Positions 29,443 through 39,362 are shown, counted from the stretch's first letter. The stretch is DNA of 64,000 bases from Proteiniphilum sp. X52 (GCF_003712195.1 NZ_RDSD01000008.1:1-64000); one strand, 5' to 3'. Notes: a model not told the origin generated them from the letters alone. Program-made: numbers and translations.

Positions 29443-29610
29443 GTGAAAGGATACCTGGCCTACGGTTTTAAGGACCGGCAGCTCAAGTACCGCGGAGAAG
29501 CCGTCTGGTCGTTCGAAGAGGCCTATCTCCAGCAGAAACGCAAACGAATACCTGTCGATGTGACAGGCCCCGTCTTTTTTTTTCACTGGGCAGGGTACGG
29601 GTGGATGTGA
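29443..29610 (+). pseudogene. unidentified gene fragment
   Basis: An open stretch of 55 codons begins VKGYLAYGFKDRQLKYRG and continues EAVWSFEEAYLQQKRKR. Composition looks coding but I cannot name the family. It follows directly on the EttA fragment and is followed by the convergent TonB receptor gene, so it is probably a third unrelated piece in this scrap region. Confidence 0.35.
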
Positions 29611-29654
29611 CGTTGTGAAAATCTGAAACTCGATATTCAATACGCCGCCAATTC

Positions 29655-31976
29655 TCAGATGGATTTGATTTTAATCCCGAAGAAAATGCTGCGGGGTAAA
29701 GCCGGCCCATAGATGTAGTTGCTGTCCCTGTTTTTGCCGCTGTCAAAATCGGACTGATACGTGTTGAAGATATTTTTCACTCCCCCGAATAGTTCCAGTC
29801 CGGTATTCAGCTTTTCCATCCCAAAAAGATAAGAGAGCTTGATATTGTTGTCAAAAAACGACCGGGTATCGACATAGCGGTCTTCCGGATTCTCGGGCGC
29901 GCCACCGGCGTGCATGATGAGCATGGATCCGGTATATACCCCGCTTATTGACGCGTTGAACTTTTTGTTGGGAGAAAATGTCAATGTATAATATCCATAG
30001 CGGTCGGGAGTCCGGAGGTATTCTTTCCTTGCCTCGAGGTCTTCCGAGTTGGCTATGGGATCGTCATATCCGCTCTTTTGCAAGGTAAATCCGGTTTCCA
30101 GTTGAATTTTCCCGTCGTAATTCCCTCTCAGCTCCCATGTAAGCCCCTGTACGGCCGAACCGGTTGAATTGATTTTCTCAAAAATATCGCCGAAATTATC
30201 GGAGCCGACCTGCTCCAGGGCGAAGGCTTTGTCCAGTTTGGTATAGAAACCCTCAAAGGTAAATCCCCAGATGTGTCTTTCCGTAGCTTTATCGTAATTA
30301 ACCGATGCGCTGTAACTGTTTGAACGCTCGGCTTCCAGATTCTCCGCCAGCCTGATGCGGGAAACCCCTCCCCCGGCAAAAGCAATGTGCATGTCGGTAT
30401 CGAAAGCCTGCGGCGCGCGGAAGCCTGTGGCCCAGGAGGCGCGGAACTGCGTGTTTTTCCCTAACCGGTACAAGGCCGAAACACGCGGGTTGACGATGAT
30501 TTTGTCCACCATGCTGTGCTTGTCGGCGCGCGCGCCCAGCAAAAGGTTGAAACCCTTGAACACATCCCAGTCGCTCTGCAGGAACAGACCCATGTTCTTC
30601 GCGGTCTGGTCGGTGATATACGAATAGGACGGAATTTCATCCAGGATGTCATCGTACAAATATTCTGCCCCGGCAGTCAGCAGGTTGGTTCCCGAAAGGA
30701 AATCTTCCAGTTTGTGGTTTATCTGCACGCCTCCCTGCCACGTTGTATTGCGGGTGTCCCCGTAAGGCGGGTTCAGAAAATGGTTTTCGTAAGCTTCGGC
30801 ATCCGTTTCGTCCGGGACAATCCCGGTGTAATGCTTGCGATTGGTGTTTTGGACGGACACATAGGCGATGAAGGCACTTCTGTTGTCGTTAAAATTCAGC
30901 GCGTAATCGAGCCCCCCGGTGATCACATTGTGCATGCGCTCTTCGGATTGCAGGGCAAGGTGGGCGGGTTTATCCACCATCTCCCCCCCATACCGGAATT
31001 CGTAGATGCTGTTCAGGTTGAACTCTATTTTCTGATTTGCGGCCGGTTTCAAGAAAGAGGTCAATCCGAAGGTGTTTGTTTTAAGGAGCGGAAATTCCGA
31101 GAAATTGTCCCCGTTCGCGTCATAATACCCCCGTTCGCGGCGATTGGCAAAAAGCGCGATTCCCGCGTTTCGTTGTCTGGACACGATATTGGTATTTACA
31201 CTGATCTGGTTGTCGTTGGTTTTTCCACCGATTATGGCATTGTTGACGGAAACTTCGTAAGAGTTGTTGAAAGGAATCCTTGTGATGATATTGACAGTGC
31301 CCCCGATAGCGGAAGAGCCGTACAGGGCCGAACCGCCTCCGCGTACAATCTCTATGCGGTCAATCATGTTTGCGGGTATCTGGTCCAATCCGTACAGGCT
31401 CATCACCGAACTGAATACGGGACGGCCGTTTATCAATATCTGGGAATAGGAGCCACCGAGCCCGTTCATCCGGAGTTGGGAGTAATTGCATGTCTGGCAA
31501 TCGGTTTCCACCCGCAATCCGGTTGAAAAGGAAAGCCCTTCGGACAGCGTGTTGGCTTGTATCTTTCCCAAAATGCCGCCGTCAATGACGCCCACGATAA
31601 CGGGGGATTCTGTTTTTCTCTTCGCTGTTTTGGTGCCGGTTACAACAAACTCGTTTAAGGACAGGGAGGATTCTTCCACTTCAAAATTAAGTTCGATCGT
31701 TTCCCCTTTTTTCAGATAAACCGTTTTCTTTTCCTTGTTGTAACCGATGGAATGAACTTCAACCTCGACTTTCCCTTCCGGCACGTTGGTCAGCATATAA
31801 TGGCCGCTCTCGTCGGTGGCCGTGCCCAGGTTTGTTCCCACAACCCTTACCGACGCGTAAGGAAGGTGTTCTCCTTTCGATTTCACATCGCCAAACACAT
31901 TTGTGTCGGTCTTCTGTTGCGCCGACATGCCCATGCACAACACAACCCCTGTCAATAATAAATTAATACGTTTCAT
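29655..31976 (-). CDS. TonB-dependent outer-membrane receptor
   Basis: The 773-residue protein has a signal peptide (LLLTGVVLCMGMSAQ), a carboxypeptidase-regulatory-like domain (residues 26-95), a plug with the conserved INGRPVFS and VRGGGSALYGSSAIGGTVNI blocks (to about 240), and a beta-barrel ending in RSIFFGIKIKSI. It imports a ligand across the outer membrane using TonB energy; the CirA/FepA-like plug and the divergent DtxR-type regulator suggest an iron or other metal complex. A DtxR-like palindrome overlaps its promoter, so repression by metal is likely. Confidence 0.9.
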   Translation of the reverse strand: MKRINLLLTGVVLCMGMSAQQKTDTNVFGDVKSKGEHLPYASVRVVGTNLGTATDESGHYMLTNVPEGKVEVEVHSIGYNKEKKTVYLKKGETIELNFEVEESSLSLNEFVVTGTKTAKRKTESPVIVGVIDGGILGKIQANTLSEGLSFSTGLRVETDCQTCNYSQLRMNGLGGSYSQILINGRPVFSSVMSLYGLDQIPANMIDRIEIVRGGGSALYGSSAIGGTVNIITRIPFNNSYEVSVNNAIIGGKTNDNQISVNTNIVSRQRNAGIALFANRRERGYYDANGDNFSEFPLLKTNTFGLTSFLKPAANQKIEFNLNSIYEFRYGGEMVDKPAHLALQSEERMHNVITGGLDYALNFNDNRSAFIAYVSVQNTNRKHYTGIVPDETDAEAYENHFLNPPYGDTRNTTWQGGVQINHKLEDFLSGTNLLTAGAEYLYDDILDEIPSYSYITDQTAKNMGLFLQSDWDVFKGFNLLLGARADKHSMVDKIIVNPRVSALYRLGKNTQFRASWATGFRAPQAFDTDMHIAFAGGGVSRIRLAENLEAERSNSYSASVNYDKATERHIWGFTFEGFYTKLDKAFALEQVGSDNFGDIFEKINSTGSAVQGLTWELRGNYDGKIQLETGFTLQKSGYDDPIANSEDLEARKEYLRTPDRYGYYTLTFSPNKKFNASISGVYTGSMLIMHAGGAPENPEDRYVDTRSFFDNNIKLSYLFGMEKLNTGLELFGGVKNIFNTYQSDFDSGKNRDSNYIYGPALPRSIFFGIKIKSI

Positions 31977-32100
31977 TGTCTTTTTATTTACGTGTCATTG
32001 ATTTTTTCCTTGTTTGTTCCGGTCGGTTGCTTTGTTGTCCAAATGGTTTTTTCCTTTATTGAAACGCGACCGGTGAAAGAACGAAATATTGTTTCGCGTG

Positions 32101-32130
32101 CAAAGATAATAGATTAGATTAATCTAACAA
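32101..32130 (-). promoter_or_regulatory. TonB-receptor promoter with DtxR-type operator
   Basis: On the minus strand TTG (32128-32130), 19 bases, then TATCTTTG (32101-32108) form a promoter for the receptor gene. The perfect 14-bp palindrome TTAGATTAATCTAA (32114-32127) fills most of the spacer. It resembles DtxR/MntR-type inverted repeats and is placed to block transcription when metal is plentiful. Confidence 0.75.
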
Positions 32131-32162
32131 TAGAATTAGACATATAATATTGAATTGTTTTT

Positions 32163-32170
32163 TATATTTG
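32163..32170 (+). promoter_or_regulatory. -7 element of the DtxR-type gene, very close to its start
   Basis: TATATTTG fits TAnnTTTG and ends only 4 bases before the ATG at 32175. Transcription would begin at or just after the start codon, which points to a leaderless or nearly leaderless mRNA unless another promoter is used. No -33 TTG is seen at the usual spacing. Confidence 0.5.
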
Positions 32171-32174
32171 CAGC

Positions 32175-32822
32175 ATGATTACGCTGACAGAAGAAAATTA
32201 TCTTAAAACCATCCTTGTTCTTTCCATGGAAAAAGGATACGTTCCTGTCCATGTGTTAAGTCAGGAGCTTAATGTTAAAATGCCGACCGCAAATTCGATG
32301 ATGAAACGCTTGGCAGACAAAGAACTCGTGTATTTTGAGCCTTATAAACCGATACGGCTGACGGAGAAGGGCAAGACAGAAGCGGCTTTAATTTTGAGAA
32401 GACACCGCTTGACGGAAACATTCCTTTTTGAAAGGATGGGCTTAGGCTGGGAACATGTGCATTCCATTGCCGAACAAATTGAACACATACAATCCGGTTT
32501 GTTTTTTGACCGAATGGACGAAATGCTCAATTTCCCGGAAACAGATCCGCATGGCGAGCCCATTCCCACAAAAGAAGGAGTAATTTTACCGTCATCGCGC
32601 ACCAGGCTGAGCAATCACAAGGAGGGAGAGACGGTTTGTTTTACGGCTGTGAATGATTCTTCGGAAGAGTTTCTGAGATTCCTCAACAACAAGAACCTCA
32701 AATTGGGGACAGCGATAAAAATCGAGTCCATTGAACCTTATGATGGAAGTTTGACCGTGAGCTATGATGATCGGCAAGAAATTTTAAGCAAAATGGTAGC
32801 GGATAAAATGCTGGTGACATGA
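32175..32822 (+). CDS. DtxR/MntR-type metal-dependent repressor
   Basis: The 215-residue protein starts MITLTEENYLKTI, the first helix of the DtxR winged-helix domain, with the recognition region MPTANSMMKRL. The dimer and metal domain contains HRLTETFLFERMGLGWEHVH with the expected Glu and His ligands. The C-terminal SH3-like (FeoA) domain reads GTAIKIESIEPYDGSLTVSY. It is likely an iron- or manganese-sensing repressor of the divergent TonB receptor and possibly of itself, through the palindrome between them. Confidence 0.88.
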   Translation: MITLTEENYLKTILVLSMEKGYVPVHVLSQELNVKMPTANSMMKRLADKELVYFEPYKPIRLTEKGKTEAALILRRHRLTETFLFERMGLGWEHVHSIAEQIEHIQSGLFFDRMDEMLNFPETDPHGEPIPTKEGVILPSSRTRLSNHKEGETVCFTAVNDSSEEFLRFLNNKNLKLGTAIKIESIEPYDGSLTVSYDDRQEILSKMVADKMLVT

Positions 32823-32859
32823 AGTGTCCCTTCTTCGCGCCTTCCCTTGAAGCATCCAT

Positions 32860-33924
32860 CTAATGGGAAGTTGTTTTATTCTCTTTTTCTATATTTTCTT
32901 TTTCAAACTCCAATAACTTCTTTTTTCTCCACATTCCTCCGCCATATCCTGTGAGCGTGCCATCGGCTCCGATAACCCTATGGCAAGGCAGAATGATGGA
33001 GATTTTATTTTTGCCGTTGGCATTGGCAACAGCCCTAACGGAGGAAGGTTTTCCTAAAGCTTCGGCCTGTTTTCCATAGGTGGTCGTACAACCATACGGT
33101 ATTTGTAGCAGGCTAAGCCACACCTCCTTTTGAAATTCCGTGCCTGCCAAATCCAGCGGGATATTGAAATCTTTTCGCTCTCCTGCGAAATACTCATTCA
33201 ATTGCTCTCGAAGCGTGTCAAAATGAGGATTGTCGCCTTGTATAATCGGAGCTTTGAATTCCTCTTCCAATTGTCTTAATTCCAAATCTATCCACTTATA
33301 GTCGGCAAACTCAAACATGCAGATACCTTTCTCCGTCGCCGCGGCAATCATCAGCCCCAAATCGGTTTCAACATATGTTACGTTGATTACACGCTTGTCT
33401 TTACTTTTTTGCGGAGAAGTACCGATGATATTTTTGAACATGCTGTTGAACCCGCTCAAAGAATCATAACCCGAATCAAAGGCAACGTCCGTTACCTTCC
33501 GGTCGGATTGGATGCGTTGGAAGGCACTGTTCGCCCGGTACATCCTTTGGTAGGCATGGAATGTCTGCTTGTAGTTTTTCAAAAACCACCGGCGTACCTG
33601 ATTTGGCTCTAACCCCATTTCCCGCAAATCGGCATCCTTTATTTTAACCGCAGGATTCTCTTCCATGCATTTCAATAATTGCTTAATGCCGTCAGGCGGG
33701 TTTCCCAGTTTTTCTAACGGTTTACAGACTTTACAAGGCCGGTAACCGTTAAGCATGGCTTCTTTCGCGGAAGGGAAGAATTCCACGTTTTCTATTTTGG
33801 GACTGGCGGGACAAGTGGGGCGGCAGAATATGCCTGTTGTTTTTACTCCGACAATGAATACGCCCTCGAAAGAACTATCCCTTTCAAGGAATGCTTTATA
33901 GAACACTTCTTTTTCCATTTCCAT
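32860..33924 (-). CDS. ada: bifunctional Ada alkylation-response protein
   Basis: The 354-residue protein has all three Ada parts. The N-domain zinc site (FCRPTCPA near residue 35 and CKVC near 65) takes methyl groups from phosphotriesters. The AraC-like helix-turn-helix reads VTDVAFDSGYDSLSGFNSMF. The C-domain carries the O6-methylguanine acceptor cysteine in ILPCHRVIG, followed by GYGGGMWRKKKLLEFE. It both repairs DNA and activates alkylation-response genes. A relic of an AlkA-type glycosylase gene lies just upstream, suggesting a former repair operon. Confidence 0.93.
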   Translation of the reverse strand: MEMEKEVFYKAFLERDSSFEGVFIVGVKTTGIFCRPTCPASPKIENVEFFPSAKEAMLNGYRPCKVCKPLEKLGNPPDGIKQLLKCMEENPAVKIKDADLREMGLEPNQVRRWFLKNYKQTFHAYQRMYRANSAFQRIQSDRKVTDVAFDSGYDSLSGFNSMFKNIIGTSPQKSKDKRVINVTYVETDLGLMIAAATEKGICMFEFADYKWIDLELRQLEEEFKAPIIQGDNPHFDTLREQLNEYFAGERKDFNIPLDLAGTEFQKEVWLSLLQIPYGCTTTYGKQAEALGKPSSVRAVANANGKNKISIILPCHRVIGADGTLTGYGGGMWRKKKLLEFEKENIEKENKTTSH

Positions 33925-33991
33925 TTTTTATACCAGATTATTTTTATACCAGATTAATCGTTTGAGTCGCGTGAAACACCCTGTCAATTCT

Positions 33992-34131
33992 TCAATGTGC
34001 CCGTACGGAAAAAAAGTCGCGATTGACCGTTCTCTCTATCATGCCCACCCGGTCGATGACCGCAGCTAACGGTTTATCAACCTTTCTTAAGTGCTCAATT
34101 TCTTTTTCCCATACTGGAAATAAGCAGCCAT
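33992..34131 (-). pseudogene. AlkA-type DNA glycosylase, N-terminal relic
   Basis: From ATG at 34131 the minus strand reads MAAYFQYGKK, then after a one-base frame slip in an A-run EIEHLRKVDKPLAAVIDRVG and MIERTVNRDFF. This is the N-terminal region of 3-methyladenine DNA glycosylase 2 proteins (YGEKEIEYLKK...AIDRIGMIER-type). It stops after about 45 residues and the catalytic domain is gone. Its place directly before ada fits the usual ada-alkA pairing. Confidence 0.6.
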
Positions 34132-34249
34132 ATTTTGTTTGATGGCAAATTCGCGCTGTAAAGTTACGATTCTATTATTCCAAACACAACCGAAAAATTG
34201 ACAACCTCGTTTATTTGGTTATTTGGAAAGGAGGATAATTATTGTGCCG

Positions 34250-34286
34250 CAATAAATAAAAAAGATTGCCCGGAGATGGACAATCT
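34250..34286 (-). terminator. intrinsic terminator after the Hc1 gene
   Basis: On the minus strand AGATTGTCC pairs with GGGCAATCT (9 pairs, one G-U) around a 6-base loop, followed by TTTTTTATTTATT. Confidence 0.8.
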
Positions 34287-34313
34287 ACAAAATCTTATTG
34301 AACTTGGTCAATC

Positions 34314-34487
34314 TTACTTGGAAGCTTCGATCGACGCTTTACGAAAAGCTTTCAGTTGTTTTTCCAGTTCTAACGAAGCCTTGCGCGCGCGGGCACCAGC
34401 AGCTTTGTTGTTGTTCTCTGCTTGTTGAGCAGCGTTTTCCTGAAACAACTTGATTTGTTCGTTGATGTTTGTTAATAATGCTTGCAT
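34314..34487 (-). CDS. Hc1 histone H1-like protein, 57 aa
   Basis: The 57-residue protein begins MQALLTNINEQIKLFQENAA and contains NNNKAAGARARKASLELEKQ, the core of the Bacteroidota histone-H1-like Hc1 family. These are small helical, charge-rich proteins thought to bind DNA. Length is normal. It stands alone with its own terminator, between the ada region and the CRISPR remnant. Confidence 0.85.
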   Translation of the reverse strand: MQALLTNINEQIKLFQENAAQQAENNNKAAGARARKASLELEKQLKAFRKASIEASK

Positions 34488-34630
34488 AATTCTTTGTCTT
34501 ATTTTTGTAAAATTCCCCGCAAAGGTAATTGATCAGAGCTTTTCTCAAAAATTATCAGGACTTTTTTTTGACTTACTTGTGAAAATTTCCTCCTTTATCT
34601 CGTTTCAATGCCTGAAGTCCGGCTGCAAAC

Positions 34631-34789
34631 ATGCCGGAAGAAGATTATATGGATCATTATTTTTCCATATGCCGTTCGATAGAGATGGCGGACACCACAC
34701 CGGCTCTTGCGACCTACACGAATAGTGAACTTGGGCAAGCGTTCCGCCAGTTAGGAGGACACGGGTACGCTGTTCAGCTCTACTTTTAA
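34631..34789 (+). CDS. short ORF before cas6, unidentified
   Basis: This 52-codon frame starts MPEEDYMDHYFSICRSIEMA and ends 8 bases before cas6. I do not recognise it. It may be a leftover of the gene that once preceded cas6 or a chance frame; an AAGTCCGGC/GCCGGAAG-rich stretch precedes it. Confidence 0.25.
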   Translation: MPEEDYMDHYFSICRSIEMADTTPALATYTNSELGQAFRQLGGHGYAVQLYF

Positions 34790-34797
34790 ATATTTCA

Positions 34798-35532
34798 ATG
34801 ATAAGCCGGTTTGGGAGGATCGGCTCAATTATTTTCTCAGACGATGGAAAAAACAGGTTTTTGTTGATACGTTTTCAAAATGAACTTCCCTTTTCAAAAT
34901 TGGAGTCTTTTCGTGGAGCCATCATTCATGCGTTCAAAGACAAAGATGTTTTGTTTCATAACCACCTTGACAAGGAGGGATTCCGGTATGCCTATCCCAT
35001 GATCCAGTATAAAAGGATCCGTAAAAAGGCAGCCATTCTCTGCATCGAAGCGGGCACGGAAGCTGTGGGTAAGTTATTTCTCGATTCCGATCTGATGTTG
35101 AATATTGCCGGAAAAGAGGAAGCGTTTGTGGTTGAAGGTATAACGGCTTACAAATATCTGATTCAAATTTGGGAGACACGTTTTGTCTATCGCATTCGGC
35201 GTTGGCTTGCCCTGAATCAGGAAAATTACGGACAGTTTCAGCAACTGGAGAGCGTGGCGGAAAAATCGGCCTTTTTAGAAAATGTCCTGAAAGCAAACAT
35301 CTTGTCGTTCGCCAAAGGGTTGGATATCTTTTTCGACCGGCAGGTGGAGTGTAAGATTACCCGTTTGGGCGATCCGGCTGTAATGCAGTATAAAGGAGTG
35401 AAGATGACCGTTTTCGACGCCGAGTTCATCACCAATGTCTCCATTCCCGATTATGTGGGTTTGGGAAAGGGTGCCAGCTTGGGATACGGGGTGACCGTGA
35501 GGAAAAAAGAAAAAACAACACAAAATAGATGA
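34798..35532 (+). CDS. cas6: Cas6-type CRISPR RNA endonuclease
   Basis: The 244-residue protein shows the Cas6 pattern: two ferredoxin-like halves with FRGAIIHAFKDKDVLFHNH and YAYPMIQYKRI in the first, and the C-terminal glycine-rich loop YVGLGKGASLGYG that holds the RNA. The two histidines of VLFHNHLD are candidates for catalysis. Cas6 cuts CRISPR transcripts inside the repeat. The stop overlaps the start of the Cas10-like gene (ATGA), so the two are translated together. The gene itself looks complete. Confidence 0.8.
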   Translation: MISRFGRIGSIIFSDDGKNRFLLIRFQNELPFSKLESFRGAIIHAFKDKDVLFHNHLDKEGFRYAYPMIQYKRIRKKAAILCIEAGTEAVGKLFLDSDLMLNIAGKEEAFVVEGITAYKYLIQIWETRFVYRIRRWLALNQENYGQFQQLESVAEKSAFLENVLKANILSFAKGLDIFFDRQVECKITRLGDPAVMQYKGVKMTVFDAEFITNVSIPDYVGLGKGASLGYGVTVRKKEKTTQNR

Positions 35533-36554
35533 GTATGGGAAAAGAAAAGAAGTACTTGTATGGAGCTGCGGTGCAAGGCATCCAAGGCTTTATCTTTCAG
35601 ACCAACAAACTTCGCGAGATTGTTGGGGCTAGTGAATTGGTAGAGGAAATCTGCACGGATATGTTTGTGGGTTTATTTACTAAAGCCAAAATTAACTATA
35701 AGGATGAAAATTGCATTCTTCATGCTGCGGGCAATATCAAGTATATGTTTGATAATGAAGAAGAGTGTAAAAAAATTGTACGTATATTTCCTAAAATGGT
35801 TGCCGAATTTTCCCCCGGTATCACGGCAAGTCAGGCTGTGGTAAAGATGGAAGGAGCGTTTTCCGATTTTAAGGAAGCTGTCGGGGAGTTGGAGACACGT
35901 CTTCGTGTCCAGCGAAATAAGCCAATGCGTAGTGCCACACTCGGATTGATGGGCATGCTGCGTTGCCGCCAAACCGGATTGCCTGTGGTGTTAAAGCCTA
36001 ATGATAAAGGGAAAAATGACTTGATAGATGCGGGTACATGGGCGAAGCTTTATGAGATTGACAAAAAGAACAATAAGGTAAGGAAAAAAACCACCTTGTC
36101 TTTATGCAAAAAGGCATTTTGTAAAACGGAAGAAGAAAAGAGCTCGCTAAAGGATGATCAGGTGGCATACGATATAGAAAAAATCACCAAGGATAATGAC
36201 TGGATAGCTATCATTCATGCCGATGGCAATGGCTTGGGGCAGATCGTACAGGAAATTGGAAAAGATGAGGATAAGTTCAAGAGATTTTCCGAGAATTTAG
36301 ATAAGGCAACCCAAATGGCAGCGGTAAAGGCTTATAATTCCTTAGAAGATAGAATAAAGGAAAGCAAGATTATTCCTATTCGTCCAATTGTCCTTGGTGG
36401 CGATGATCTTACGGTGATTTGCCGTGCAGATCTTGCTTTGGACTATGTGACCGAATTTATCAAACAATTCGAGGAAAAAACGAAATTTGTTGCAGAGTAC
36501 AAGGATAGATTAGGTTTTGACCACTTAACAGCTTGTGCCGGCATTGGACACTGA
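35529..36554 (+). pseudogene. cas10: Cas10/Cmr2-like protein, truncated after the GGDD palm
   Basis: The frame encodes 341 residues. The N-part (YGAAVQGIQGFIFQTNKLRE, IVGASELVEEICTD) and the second palm domain (IIHADGNGLGQIVQEIG, then VLGGDDLTVI with the GGDD active site for cyclic oligoadenylate synthesis) match Bacteroidota type III Cas10 proteins without an HD domain. After LTACAGIG the homology ends, where a full Cas10 has more palm and a C-terminal helical domain. The TGA stop lies inside the CRISPR repeat that begins at 36549, so a deletion has joined cas10 directly to the array. All other type III subunit genes are absent. Confidence 0.8.
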
Positions 36555-36662
36555 ACGTATCTTCCACTGAAATAAGGATTAAGACTGTGGAAGGATGTGA
36601 CATCCCACAGGAGATAATTCTCACTGAACGTATCTTCTGTAAAAAGGATATTTAAAATCGAC
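36549..36662 (+). CRISPR. CRISPR array relic: one repeat, one spacer, one degenerate repeat
   Basis: The first repeat is 37 nt (36549-36585). It begins CACTGAACGTATCTTC, continues CACTGAAATAAGGA and ends TTAAGAC, giving an ATTAAGAC handle like those of type III crRNAs. A 36-nt spacer follows (36586-36621). The next unit starts at 36622 with the same 16 bases and then decays (TGTAAAAAGGATATTTAAAA), as terminal repeats often do. The 73-base period and the adjacent cas6 and cas10 support the call; only one spacer is left. Confidence 0.75.
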
Positions 36663-36935
36663 AATTTTCGGTAAAGTTAAATCGACATATAATTGATGAG
36701 ACTATTTTGTTTACACAGTTCATTAATTAGGTTGGGCTATTGGTCATCATGGGGCTGTCTTAAAGCGAGACGGCTCTTTGTTTTTATATCAAGCGGCACA
36801 AGATAAGTTTTCACCAACAGTGCCTTCAAGCTTTGTACATTTATAGACCGACGAGATAAAAGCGGCAAAAACGCATAAATAAAGGGGCGTTTTTTTGTGA
36901 TTCAGACGGATTTGTCTTCAGAACCGGCAATATTT

Positions 36936-37103
36936 TCAGCGGGGAATTTTATCGTAACGATTCTTGAAGCCGCCGAGAAAAGGGATAAGCGTGAGGGGAT
37001 CGGTGGGATTGGGAAAGAAATCGTATTGCTGTAATTTGGGAAGATAATTGTCTTCCAGGGTTTTGATGGCTTTGGACTCTTCTTTGGCGCGGTTCTCACG
37101 GTT
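36936..37103 (-). pseudogene. IS1182-type transposase fragment
   Basis: The minus strand reads NRENRAKEESKAIKTLEDNY then LPKLQQYD, a stretch typical of IS1182-family transposases. It jumps to a later part (LTLIPFLGGFKNRYDKIP), and after a frame slip AENIAGSEDKS remains. The middle and both ends are missing. The 280 bases between the CRISPR relic and this fragment hold two small T-rich hairpins and no gene. Confidence 0.5.
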
Positions 37104-37149
37104 TCACATCTAAAATACTAAAATATAATCAGGTGGCAAAGAAAAAACA

Positions 37150-37188
37150 GATAAAAAAAGAGGCTGTCTTTACTTTTGAGACAGCCTC
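37150..37188 (-). terminator. terminator after eno
   Basis: On the minus strand GAGGCTGTCT pairs perfectly with AGACAGCCTC around a 9-base loop, followed by seven T. Confidence 0.92.
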
Positions 37189-37213
37189 CATATTGTAGTA
37201 TGTATCAAGAAAA

Positions 37214-38575
<1,362 letters not shown>

Positions 38576-38668
38576 TCAGAGTTTCTGACCCGCAAATATA
38601 GCTATATTTTTGCTACTTTGGGCTGTGTCGACGTGGAAAGTTCAGTTAAAATGCGGATAATGCCCCGA

Positions 38669-39277
38669 TTACGCGGCTACACCGTTTACAGTTGAGATAA
38701 GCGCGGACAGGTTGGAGGTAAGCAGCTTCACCGATATGGCCATGAGGATGACTCCGAAAAATTTACGGAGGATATAAGCACCACTTTCACCCAGTAATTT
38801 CTTTACCAAATCGAGGTATCTCAGCACCAGGTAGACGATGGCCAGGTTCAGGATTACCGCGATAATGATGTTTATCACATGAAATTCCGCACGCATGGAA
38901 AGCAAGGTGGTGAAGCTGCCGGGTCCGGCAATCAGCGGGAACACGACCGGGAACAGCGTGGAAGAGTTGTCCGCGGAGGTGCTGTCGTTTTTGAATATCT
39001 CCACGCCGAAAATCATCTCTATAGAGAGAATCAGCAGCACCACAGCTCCGGCAACGGCAAAAGCAGAGATGTCGAGTTGGAAGAGTTTCAATATCCACTC
39101 TCCGACAAATAAGAAACCCACCAAAATCAAAAGTGAATAAAACGCCGCTTTTTCAGGATGGATCGTTCTGTTCTGACTTCTCAGGCTCAGAAAAATCGGT
39201 ACCGCTCCCGTCACATCGATGATTGCGAACAAGACCAGAAAAGCGCTGATGATTTCAACTCCGTTAAGAACCGGCAT
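38669..39277 (-). CDS. MarC-family membrane protein
   Basis: The 202-residue protein has six predicted membrane helices and the MarC/UPF0056 layout: PIFLSLRSQ near the start, and PVVFPLIAGPGSFTTLLSMR at the fourth helix. It is an inner-membrane protein of unknown transport function; the older link to multiple antibiotic resistance is not supported for the family. A TAATTTTG promoter-like element lies at 39325-39332 on the minus strand. Confidence 0.88.
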   Translation of the reverse strand: MPVLNGVEIISAFLVLFAIIDVTGAVPIFLSLRSQNRTIHPEKAAFYSLLILVGFLFVGEWILKLFQLDISAFAVAGAVVLLILSIEMIFGVEIFKNDSTSADNSSTLFPVVFPLIAGPGSFTTLLSMRAEFHVINIIIAVILNLAIVYLVLRYLDLVKKLLGESGAYILRKFFGVILMAISVKLLTSNLSALISTVNGVAA

Positions 39278-39362
39278 ACCACTTCATTTTAGAATTATGG
39301 AAGGAAACACTTACCTTTTGAGCGCAAAATTACAAAATATCGGCCAAACGGCAAAACAACAT

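Noticed and set aside
30516-31526. 336-codon plus-strand frame opposite the TonB receptor
   Set aside because: It lies entirely within a well-supported receptor gene and shows no domain.
34198-34428. 76-codon plus-strand frame opposite the Hc1 gene
   Set aside because: The minus-strand Hc1 frame has family sequence and its own terminator; this frame is its shadow.
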